From assembly GCF_014946725.1 (NCBI RefSeq), contig NZ_JACFXY010000005.1, positions 124,001 to 188,000 of the forward strand: DNA of 64,000 nucleotides. The letters run 5' to 3'. The translations under genes were made by a program, and so were the position numbers. The DNA comes from Mixta mediterraneensis (GTDB taxonomy: Bacteria; Pseudomonadota; Gammaproteobacteria; Enterobacterales; Enterobacteriaceae). The notes below the pieces were generated by a model. It was not told where the DNA came from and did not search any database. It saw only the letters and a program-made list of their open reading frames with translations. Shown piece by piece: positions 1 to 8,949 of this stretch (its first letter is position 1; every line of letters starts with the position of its first letter).

Positions 1-1690
<1,690 letters not shown>

Positions 1691-1723
1691 TGGCAGTGCC
1701 TTAAAACTGCCATTTTTACCCTA

Positions 1724-1763
1724 GGTGGGTCAGATTTACATCGGCAGGTGGGCCAGTTTTACA
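1724..1763. repeat. IS21 terminal repeats (two copies of the transposase-binding motif)
   Basis: Two near-identical 17-base units, GGTGGGTCAGATTTACA at 1724-1740 and GGTGGGCCAGTTTTACA at 1747-1763, lie upstream of istA. IS21-family ends carry such multiple repeats, bound by IstA. The outer unit ends in ACA (TGT on the other strand), taken as the tip of the element. Confidence 0.75.
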
Positions 1764-2035
1764 TCGGTAGCGACACCTGGAGTCTGCAGGGCAGTAGCGT
1801 CGTCGCGCTGCAGGTCCGTAACCGTTCCGGAGATAAGGTCATTCTTGATCCCCGAGTGCTGGAAGGCCAGTTCGTAACGGCAACGTTTCAGCATCGCTGG
1901 CTGGGGCGCGCGGGCACACCCGAGGATACAACCGTCCTCTATCTGGTGACGGCCGGTCGCCCGGAGGGGGCCTTTATTGCAGAGCCACCCCCGCTGCAAC
2001 CCGCTGACGGACGTAAACGAAGAGCGAAAAAATGA
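1764..2035 (+). pseudogene. 3' fragment of a T4SS conjugation protein (PFL_4704/TIGR03749-like), truncated by IS21
   Basis: The frame is open from the IS21 junction to a TGA at 2033-2035 that overlaps the next start codon. The roughly 90 residues read like the C-terminus of the integrating conjugative element protein family TIGR03749, including the stretch GQFVTATFQHRWLG and the following TVLYLVTAGRP. Family assignment is from recall of those conserved segments, not from a search. Since the N-terminal part and its signal sequence are on the other side of the IS, the gene is broken. This should cripple mating-pair formation unless another copy exists. Confidence 0.75.
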
Positions 2036-3552
2036 AGGTACCCTCCTCAAATCTTCTCGTGAAAGTCGCTGTTCCGGTGGTACTGGCCAGTGCGGTGGTG
2101 GTGGGCGTGAAATCCTGCTCAGGGGGCGGAAATCAGTCGGCTGCGCCTCATAATGCCAACAATGTTGCGCTTAAGGACCTGTCACCGGAAGACCTCAAAG
2201 CGCTGGGTATTGAAGGAGACACCCCACAGGACACACTGCGCACGGTGGTGGGAAATTTCCGCAAAGTGCAGGACCGTCTCGATGCGCTCGCGGATGATAA
2301 CAAAAAGCTCAGTGACGAAAATAAAGCCCTGAAAACAACCAACAGCAATATGGACACGCAGATTAATCAGGCGGTGAGCAATGCACGAACCGAGGAGGCG
2401 CAGAAGCGTCAGCAGCTCAGCGCCCAGGTCACCGACCTCAGCGCGCAGGTTAAGCGGCTGATGGATCAGCTACAGAACGGCGGTGCCCGAACGGAATCAG
2501 GAAAAAGCAGCAGTGCCGGCAGTGATATTCCTGTCGGGCTGGGCTACGACAACGGACTGAACACCGGCACCCCCGGCGCATCGTCCTCCCCGGATGGCCT
2601 GCAGTGGGTTGAGCCAAAAGACGGCATTGCCGTGGACGCCAGCGGCCGGCCGGTGACCGACAGTAATAAGAGTAACGCCACCGGCTTCTCCTTTGCCACG
2701 TCATTTGGTGATGCCGGAGATGCAGGCAGGCAGGCCGCAGGGAAAGCGACAGCGGCGGTGCAGACTCAGCTTACCGATGCTCAGAAAGCGATTGACCCGG
2801 TGTATACGCTTCCCGAGAATTCAACGCTTGTCGGGAGTCGCGCCATGACCGCGCTGCTGGGGCGTATCCCCATTGATGGCAAAGTGACAGACCCCTATCC
2901 CTTCAAGGTGATGATTGGCAAAGACAACCTGACGGCAAACGGCATCGAGCTGCCCGACGTGCAGGGAGCCATTGTTTCCGGTACGGCGACGGGGGACTGG
3001 ACGCTGTCGTGCGTGCGCGGGTCCATCACGAGTATCACCTTTGTCTTTACCGACGGCACGGTGAGGACACTCCCGTCGCCGGATGGCCAGAACAGTGGCG
3101 GCAACCAGAACAGCGGTAACGCGAACGGCAATAACAGCAGTATCGGCTGGCTCTCAGATGATAACGGTATTCCCTGCATCTCCGGGACGCGCAAAAGCAA
3201 TGCCTCGACGTACCTGCCTACTATCGCCGGACTGGCCGCCGCAGGTGCCGCAGGGGATGCCTTTGCCCAGAACCAGAGTACCACCCAGACCAATGGTTAT
3301 GGAGGCGTGACCTCTACGCTGACCGGTGATGCCGGTCAGGCCGTGCTGGGTAAAGCGCTCTCCGGTGGCATGCGGGAAACGATCGACTGGGTGAAGGCCC
3401 GCTACGGCCAGACGTTTGATGCCATCTATGTGCCACCGGGTCAGACCGTGGCACTGCACATCACGCGCCAGCTGGCCATCGATTACGAAGAAAAAGGCCG
3501 CAAAGTTAAATACGACTTCAGCCTTGCCGGCAGCGGCACGGGTATGGACTGA
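2032..3552 (+). CDS. Integrating conjugative element protein, PFL_4705 family (TIGR03752-like), T4SS
   Basis: The 506-residue protein starts with a membrane anchor (residues 8-26, VKVAVPVVLASAVVVGVKSC). A charged coiled coil of about residues 75-150 rich in Lys, Glu and Gln follows, then a large periplasmic domain. A Gly/Asn-rich linker (NSGGNQNSGNANGNNSS) breaks the middle. This is the layout of the VirB10/TraB-like envelope-spanning component of ICE T4SSs; the TIGR03752 assignment comes from gene order and general architecture. Its ATG overlaps the preceding stop (ATGA), so the genes are co-translated. The frame is intact. Confidence 0.82.
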   Translation: MKVPSSNLLVKVAVPVVLASAVVVGVKSCSGGGNQSAAPHNANNVALKDLSPEDLKALGIEGDTPQDTLRTVVGNFRKVQDRLDALADDNKKLSDENKALKTTNSNMDTQINQAVSNARTEEAQKRQQLSAQVTDLSAQVKRLMDQLQNGGARTESGKSSSAGSDIPVGLGYDNGLNTGTPGASSSPDGLQWVEPKDGIAVDASGRPVTDSNKSNATGFSFATSFGDAGDAGRQAAGKATAAVQTQLTDAQKAIDPVYTLPENSTLVGSRAMTALLGRIPIDGKVTDPYPFKVMIGKDNLTANGIELPDVQGAIVSGTATGDWTLSCVRGSITSITFVFTDGTVRTLPSPDGQNSGGNQNSGNANGNNSSIGWLSDDNGIPCISGTRKSNASTYLPTIAGLAAAGAAGDAFAQNQSTTQTNGYGGVTSTLTGDAGQAVLGKALSGGMRETIDWVKARYGQTFDAIYVPPGQTVALHITRQLAIDYEEKGRKVKYDFSLAGSGTGMD

Positions 3553-3563
3553 CGGAGATTCCG

Positions 3564-3824
3564 ATGCAAAACACTAATCTTGAATACCGGGTGGGGTATG
3601 CCCCTCTCGGTGGGCGGCTGTATGCCGGCTTTGTCAGAAAAGACAACGGGAAATGGGAGGGCCAGCCTCACGATGTGACGGACTGGGCCATGTACTCCGT
3701 CGGGCAGAAACTTGCCCGAGAAAACAACGATATGCTTTTTCCGTTACCTGACGGGCGCATTCTGCGTCTGTCAGCATATATTACTGATCCTGAAGGGGTG
3801 GAGGTGTCTGATGCGCAGCGGTAA
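3564..3824 (+). CDS. Small conserved ICE protein of unknown function
   Basis: An 86-residue ORF begins with ATG after a GGAG-type ribosome site 11 bases behind the previous gene. Its end overlaps the start of the lipoprotein gene by 14 bases, so it sits tightly in the conjugation operon. There is no signal peptide, membrane segment or recognisable catalytic motif; the protein is soluble-looking with several Trp and Tyr. Codon use and spacing support a real gene; no function is proposed. Confidence 0.65.
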   Translation: MQNTNLEYRVGYAPLGGRLYAGFVRKDNGKWEGQPHDVTDWAMYSVGQKLARENNDMLFPLPDGRILRLSAYITDPEGVEVSDAQR

Positions 3825-4227
3825 CAGCCTTTCTGTCCTGTTTTCAGTCACCGCTTTGGTTCTGCTGCTGACCGGCTGCAGCACGTCAAAAGATGAGATG
3901 CTGCCGCCCGGCGACAGCACCATGCTGGAGCTGTGGAACGATGGAGCCTCCGCAACCCATGCAACCGGCGAGAGCCGGACCACCCTGCGCCGCCCGGTCA
4001 CTGACAGCGAACGGGTTATTTCACAGCAGACGCGGGACAGCTACAGCCGCACCCAGGAGAACGAAATCCAGCAGACGTTTCCGCGCCTGCCCAATCCCGA
4101 CATGGTGATGTACGTGTTCCCGCATCTGGCCGATGGCAATACGCCGGTGCCGGGCTACAGTACGGTTTTCCCATTCTACAGCCAGGTGCAGTATGCGCTG
4201 CCCGGTGAGCGCACGGAGGATTTGTGA
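3811..4227 (+). CDS. ICE conjugation lipoprotein, TIGR03751-like
   Basis: The ATG at 3811 gives a 138-residue protein with a textbook lipoprotein signal: hydrophobic run VLFSVTALVLLL and lipobox LTGC with the cysteine near residue 22. Upstream in-frame codons belong to another frame's coding region, so this start is preferred. Small outer-membrane lipoproteins at this position, before the VirB4-like ATPase, are part of the type G T4SS and are thought to play the VirB7 role. The stop overlaps the next start (TGATG). Confidence 0.8.
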   Translation: MRSGNSLSVLFSVTALVLLLTGCSTSKDEMLPPGDSTMLELWNDGASATHATGESRTTLRRPVTDSERVISQQTRDSYSRTQENEIQQTFPRLPNPDMVMYVFPHLADGNTPVPGYSTVFPFYSQVQYALPGERTEDL

Positions 4228-7025
4228 TGGCTTTTTCTCTTTTCCGTCGCAGGGCCGAATCGAAGGCAACGCACCAGTACGGTGACGGGCCGTTTTCCGT
4301 TAACGGCCATGAGCCGCTCACACGCGAGGGGCGACTGACCCGTGGTGATGAAGCGAAGCTGTATGATACGGCCCCGTCCATTATCGATCATATCCCGTGG
4401 GGAGAGTATCTTCCGGAACATCAGTGCATGCTGCTCGATGACGGCGTCTCTGTCGGGGCCGTTTACGAAATTATTCCGGTGGGCACCGAGGGGCGTCCGG
4501 ATTCACGGCTCGATGAAATCCGCGATGTGGTGGAAAACGCCCTGCAGGACAGCCTGCCGGAGCTCGACGCCCATCAGTGGGTGGTGCAGTTCTACTTTCA
4601 GGACGAGTCAGACCTGACCGCGTATATGGATAAAATCCGCGGATATGTGAAACCACGGGCGCAGGGAACCACCTTTACGGAAGCCTGGCTTAAGGAGCAG
4701 GCTCGTCACCTTGAGAATGTGGCGACTGAAAAAGGGCTGTTTCTGGATGACGCCGTCACCGGTGCGCCCTGGCGCGGCCAGATCAGACGTACCCGCATGG
4801 TGATTTACCGCTGGGTTGAATCACCGTATCGTGACCCGATGGCACCTGAAGTGCTGCTTAAACAGGTATGCGATCGCCTTACGGCCGCGATGAGCGGAGC
4901 TGGTATACAGAGCCAGCGGCAGAACGGCGAACAGATCCACAGCTGGCTGCTGCGCTGGTTCAATCCGGAACCAGAGTGGGTAGATAAGGCCACTCTCTAT
5001 CGCTGTGCCAGACATACGGATGATTCCCCGGGCGAACTGCCGTTACTGAATGATTTCAGTGAGAGCCTTTGGTTTACACGGCCCCGGAGCGATGCTGAAA
5101 AAGGCGTATGGTGGTTTGATGATGTGGCACATAAGGCCGTGCCGGTGGCCCGCCTGCGTAACGCCCCCTCAACCGGACACCTGACCGGTGAGGTGAAGCG
5201 CGGCGATAATATCAATGCCATCATGGACCTGTTACCGGAGGGCACCGTACTCACCCTGACGCTGGTTATCCATCCTCAGGATAAGCTGGAGGAAAACTTT
5301 GCCCGTCTGAGCCGCGACTCAATGGGCGAGAACGTGGATCCGCTGCGTGCCCGGGAGGATGCGGCAACGGCGCGAACCTACCTCGGTAACAAGCATAAAC
5401 TGTACCGTGCCGCCATTACCCTGCTGATTAAAGCGCGTGACCTGCCTTCACTGGACAGACGCTATCTCGATCTCAGCAGCAAGCTGCTCAACTGCGGTCT
5501 TGAGCCGGTCAACCCTGAGCATGATATCGGGCCACTCAGTACCTATATGCGCGCCCTGCCGATGTGCTTTAACCCGGCGCAGGACAGACACCAGTGGTAC
5601 ACGCGGCTGATGTTTGTGCAGCATTTTGCCTGCCTGGCACCGGTGTACGGGCGTGATACCGGCACCGGCAATCCGGGCTTTACGTTCTTTAACCGCGGCG
5701 GCGGCCCGCTGTCCGTCGATCCCCTGAATAAAAATGACCGTACGCAGAACGCGCACAAACTGCTGTTTGGCCCCACCGGCGCCGGTAAATCAGCCACAGC
5801 ACTCTGTGAGCTGGCGCAGATGATGTCCATCTACCGGCCACGTATTTTTCTGCTTGAAGCCGGTAACAGCTTCGGGCTGTTCGGCGATTACTGCAGCTCG
5901 CTCGGGCTGTCCGTGCATCGCGTCAGCATCAAACCCGGTAAGGCCATCTCGCTGGCGCCGTTCGGCGATTCGCATCTGCTGATGCAGGCAAGACCGGATG
6001 AACTCATCATCAGTGAAGATGCGCTTCCCGATATTGATGACGATGAGGATAAAGATGAAGAGCGTGACGTGCTGGGTGAGATGGAGATTGCGGCTCGCCT
6101 GATGATAACAGGTGGCGAATCGGCTGAGGAGCAGAGGATGACACGCGCCGATCGCGGGATGATACGCGAGGCCATCATGATCGCCGCCCGTACCGCTTTT
6201 GAGGCTGACCGACAGATGCTGCCGGAAGACCTGATGTTTGCGTTGCAGAATATTGCGCGGGATATCAGTCTGGGTGAGGATGGTCGTGAAAAACGCACTC
6301 CCGCCCGCCGGGCCCGTGCGGAGGAGATGTCGGAAGCGTTGCGGATGTTCAGTGAAGGGTTTGAGGGGGATCTCTTTAACCGGCCTGGTACGCCGTGGCC
6401 GGAGGCTGACGTGACCATTGTTGACCTCGGCACACTGGCCCGTGAAGGCTATGAGGCACAGATGGCGGTTGCCGTGATTTCGTTGCTTAATACCATTAAT
6501 AATATCGCCGAGCGGGAGCAGTACAGCGATCGGGATATTATCGTTCCGATTGATGAGGCACATATTGTGACAGCGAACCCTCTGCTGGGTCCTTACGCGA
6601 CTAAAATAGTGAAGATGTGGCGTAAGCTCGGTGCCTGGCTCTGGCTGTTCACTCAGAACCTCGCTGACTTCCCGGATACGGCCAAAAAAATGCTCAATAT
6701 GGCGGAGTGGTGGATTTGTCTGGTGATGCCTCCTGACGAAGTGGAACAGATTGCGCGCTTCAAAACGCTGACGGATGAGCAGAAGACGATGCTGATGTCT
6801 GCCACCAAACTCCCTAAAAAATATACAGAGGGTGTGATTCTGTCGCGTAAGGTCCAGGCCCTGTTTCGCGCCGTTCCTCCGAGCCTGTATCTCGCCCTGG
6901 GTATGACAGAAAAAGAGGAAAAAGCTGAACGACGGCTGCTTATGGATGAATTACAGTGCAGTGAGCTTGAGGCTGCGTTTCATGTTGCGCGCCGGCTTGA
7001 TGAAAATCGCGGTCTGAGTATCTGA
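4227..7025 (+). CDS. VirB4/TraC-like conjugative transfer ATPase (PFL_4706/TIGR03744 family)
   Basis: A 932-residue ATPase with Walker A GPTGAGKS at residues 515-522 and Walker B VPIDEAH around Asp776-Glu777, spaced as in VirB4/TraC proteins. The N-terminal 450 residues would be the membrane- or core-complex-binding domain. An acidic insert (DDDEDKDEERD, near residue 605) is notable. VirB4 ATPases power pilus biogenesis and substrate transfer at the inner membrane. ATG 4227 is chosen; a GTG three bases earlier is also possible. The long antisense frame across its middle is a shadow. Confidence 0.92.
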   Translation: MAFSLFRRRAESKATHQYGDGPFSVNGHEPLTREGRLTRGDEAKLYDTAPSIIDHIPWGEYLPEHQCMLLDDGVSVGAVYEIIPVGTEGRPDSRLDEIRDVVENALQDSLPELDAHQWVVQFYFQDESDLTAYMDKIRGYVKPRAQGTTFTEAWLKEQARHLENVATEKGLFLDDAVTGAPWRGQIRRTRMVIYRWVESPYRDPMAPEVLLKQVCDRLTAAMSGAGIQSQRQNGEQIHSWLLRWFNPEPEWVDKATLYRCARHTDDSPGELPLLNDFSESLWFTRPRSDAEKGVWWFDDVAHKAVPVARLRNAPSTGHLTGEVKRGDNINAIMDLLPEGTVLTLTLVIHPQDKLEENFARLSRDSMGENVDPLRAREDAATARTYLGNKHKLYRAAITLLIKARDLPSLDRRYLDLSSKLLNCGLEPVNPEHDIGPLSTYMRALPMCFNPAQDRHQWYTRLMFVQHFACLAPVYGRDTGTGNPGFTFFNRGGGPLSVDPLNKNDRTQNAHKLLFGPTGAGKSATALCELAQMMSIYRPRIFLLEAGNSFGLFGDYCSSLGLSVHRVSIKPGKAISLAPFGDSHLLMQARPDELIISEDALPDIDDDEDKDEERDVLGEMEIAARLMITGGESAEEQRMTRADRGMIREAIMIAARTAFEADRQMLPEDLMFALQNIARDISLGEDGREKRTPARRARAEEMSEALRMFSEGFEGDLFNRPGTPWPEADVTIVDLGTLAREGYEAQMAVAVISLLNTINNIAEREQYSDRDIIVPIDEAHIVTANPLLGPYATKIVKMWRKLGAWLWLFTQNLADFPDTAKKMLNMAEWWICLVMPPDEVEQIARFKTLTDEQKTMLMSATKLPKKYTEGVILSRKVQALFRAVPPSLYLALGMTEKEEKAERRLLMDELQCSELEAAFHVARRLDENRGLSI

Positions 7026-7036
7026 CAGGAGAATCC

Positions 7037-7441
7037 ATGAAAAAACTGACTATGGCGCCGCCAGTGGTCGTACCGGACAAGGCACTGATTGCCTCTGTCA
7101 TTTTTACCGTACCACCGCAGGGTACAGCATCCATTGGCCAGTCTGACAGTTTATCGCTGGAGATACTGCAGCGCGAAATTATGAAACGCCTTGAGAAGCC
7201 GGTGCTGTTTTCTGTATACCCGCATCGGATTGGCCGTCGTAGCTGCATGGCCGTGCACCTGACTGATGTGAATGAAAAAAAACTGGATATTCTGATCACC
7301 GTGACGGGTAACACCCTGTGGCCAGGTGAGGCTGAATTCAGAAATAGCCTGCGCTGGAATATCTGCGTATCCGACGCCACCGACCTGCTGTGGGTGCTGA
7401 AAGAGATTGACAGAGTCACCGGCGGGGATATCTGCAGTTAA
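7037..7441 (+). CDS. Small ICE backbone protein of unknown function
   Basis: The 134-residue ORF follows the ATPase gene by 11 bases with an AGGAG ribosome site, so it is the last gene of this part of the conjugation operon. No signal peptide, no membrane segment and no motif I recognise; the fold looks like mixed alpha/beta. A long hairpin follows immediately and the cargo block begins after it. Confidence 0.7.
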   Translation: MKKLTMAPPVVVPDKALIASVIFTVPPQGTASIGQSDSLSLEILQREIMKRLEKPVLFSVYPHRIGRRSCMAVHLTDVNEKKLDILITVTGNTLWPGEAEFRNSLRWNICVSDATDLLWVLKEIDRVTGGDICS

Positions 7442-7446
7442 CAGGA

Positions 7447-7495
7447 CCTGCGTGTTTGTCGGACAGCGTTGTTTGCTGTCTGACAAACACGCAGG
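7447..7495. terminator. Long perfect-type hairpin ending the left conjugation operon
   Basis: Two 21-base arms pair across a 7-base loop (GTTGTTT). They match at every position except one G-T wobble pair, starting CCTGCGTG on the left and ending CACGCAGG on the right. It starts 5 bases after the stop of the previous gene. There is no U-run afterwards, so it may be a non-classical terminator or an mRNA-stabilising structure, or it may mark the cargo boundary. Confidence 0.55.
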
Positions 7496-7679
7496 CTGCG
7501 GTGCGGGCGGCATAGAGCCCGCAGAGGCCATTAAAAGCTTGTCGAAAGTCTCATGGCGTGAAGCGGACATGCAGCATTCGAATCGATTAAAGTGGCAGAC
7601 CTTACGATAGGCTGAAAACAAGAATTTAATGTTCCAGCTTAGGATTGCAGCGTGAGCCATTTGAGCAGGAGAAAAAATT

Positions 7680-7799
7680 ATGAGCAGGCGACTTAACAGA
7701 GACAATCGAGCCAAATTCAGAGATATATTCCGATGTTTAAAGGCTCTAACGGTTAGGCTGCTACTTATTATAACCCTTAATACGCCATGTTTTTTATGA
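7680..7799 (+). CDS. Possible 39-residue basic/hydrophobic small protein
   Basis: ATG at 7680 follows a strong AGGAG ribosome site with 9 bases of spacing. The frame encodes a very basic first half (MSRRLNRDNRAKFRD) and a hydrophobic end with LLLIITL. That pattern is seen in small membrane proteins and type I toxin-like peptides, but nothing else supports a function. It lies in the roughly 515-base stretch between the backbone operon and the AAA gene, in which I see no other gene. Its coding status is uncertain. Confidence 0.3.
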   Translation: MSRRLNRDNRAKFRDIFRCLKALTVRLLLIITLNTPCFL

Positions 7800-7956
7800 T
7801 AAGCATGACATGAATTTTAAAATCCCAGTACAGATCAATCTTGTTCTGACCCACCAGGGAAGCATGAGAGCCCAAGTTGAAGGGGGCGACCAGATATGTG
7901 TTTGCCGGGTCTCATCGGCTTGATAAACTATACTCTGTAGGAATGTGAGGTAAGTA

Positions 7957-8928
7957 ATGGCCAGAGCAGATTTAGTGCTGAATTTAGTGGAAACGGGGAT
8001 AAAGGGTGACCTGCCGCGTTTCAAAATTACCGCAGAAGCGATAGCTGCGGAGGCCACGGCACGCCACCAGTATCAACTGGCAGACAAGCTAAAAAATATT
8101 CTTACCAGTTCAGTCTCAGGTGAGACGCGTCGCTACACCTACGATAATGATCTTCAAAATGCGTTCTATGAAATTCAACCGCGCAAAATTTTGGATGACT
8201 TGATTGTTCCTGAATCAGTTATAACCCAGTTTTTGGAGCTTATCGAAGAGCACACACGCCGCGATATTCTGCGGTCCTATAATCTTGAACCCCGGCATAA
8301 ACTTCTTCTGTCTGGCCCCCCGGGCAACGGTAAAACCTCCATTGCTGAGGCGCTTGCAAATCATCTTTCTCTGCCGTTCTTCACGGTTAAATACGAAGGC
8401 ATCATTAATCGTTACCTTGGCGAGACAGCGCAGCAGATTGATAAATTATTTGAGTTTGTGAAAACTCAACGCTGCGTTCTCTTCTTTGATGAATTTGACG
8501 CCATCGGAAAAGAGCGCGAAGATGCTAATGACAACGGTGAAATGAAGCGTGTAGTGAACTCACTGCTTAAGCAAATCGATCTATTGCCTAGTCATGTTGT
8601 GGTCGTAGGGGCCACAAACCATGAATCAATGCTCGATAAAGCCATCTGGCGCAGATTTCAGTTACAGATAACAGTTCCTGCTCCAACACAGCTTATGGCA
8701 ACAAAATGGTTTGAAGAGTTTGAAAAACGTGTTGGTCACTCTCTGGGACTGGCACCTTCAACTCTCGCCAGAAAACTGTCAGGACTGAGCTTTGCCGAAC
8801 TCGAAGAATTTGCTCTCGACGTGCAACGTAAATACGTGCTTGGACTTCCTGCAAGTAAAAATAAGCTGAAGGATATTTCCGCTCATTGCCTTAAATACTG
8901 GACGGAGAGATACCGACAGGAAAATTAA
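7957..8928 (+). CDS. AAA+ ATPase, first gene of an ATPase/S8-protease pair
   Basis: A 323-residue AAA+ protein: Walker A GPPGNGKT at 120-127, Walker B FFDEFD with Asp178-Glu179, sensor-1 Asn221 in GATNH, and an arginine-finger-like pair at Arg232-Arg233. The module is of the classical AAA (FtsH/p97-like) type with a short, partly helical N-terminal region of about 85 residues that probably recruits a partner. A GAGGT ribosome site precedes the ATG. The S8 protease gene follows after 21 bases, so the two are almost certainly co-expressed. Such ATPases remodel or activate a client; the protease is the obvious candidate. Base composition is more AT-rich than the flanking ICE genes, consistent with separate acquisition. 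Confidence 0.9.
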   Translation: MARADLVLNLVETGIKGDLPRFKITAEAIAAEATARHQYQLADKLKNILTSSVSGETRRYTYDNDLQNAFYEIQPRKILDDLIVPESVITQFLELIEEHTRRDILRSYNLEPRHKLLLSGPPGNGKTSIAEALANHLSLPFFTVKYEGIINRYLGETAQQIDKLFEFVKTQRCVLFFDEFDAIGKEREDANDNGEMKRVVNSLLKQIDLLPSHVVVVGATNHESMLDKAIWRRFQLQITVPAPTQLMATKWFEEFEKRVGHSLGLAPSTLARKLSGLSFAELEEFALDVQRKYVLGLPASKNKLKDISAHCLKYWTERYRQEN

Positions 8929-8949
8929 TTCACATAGAAGGAACGTGAA

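Noticed and set aside
5790..6563. Minus-strand 257-residue open frame
   Set aside because: Antisense to the VirB4-like ATPase gene with its Walker motifs; a composition shadow.
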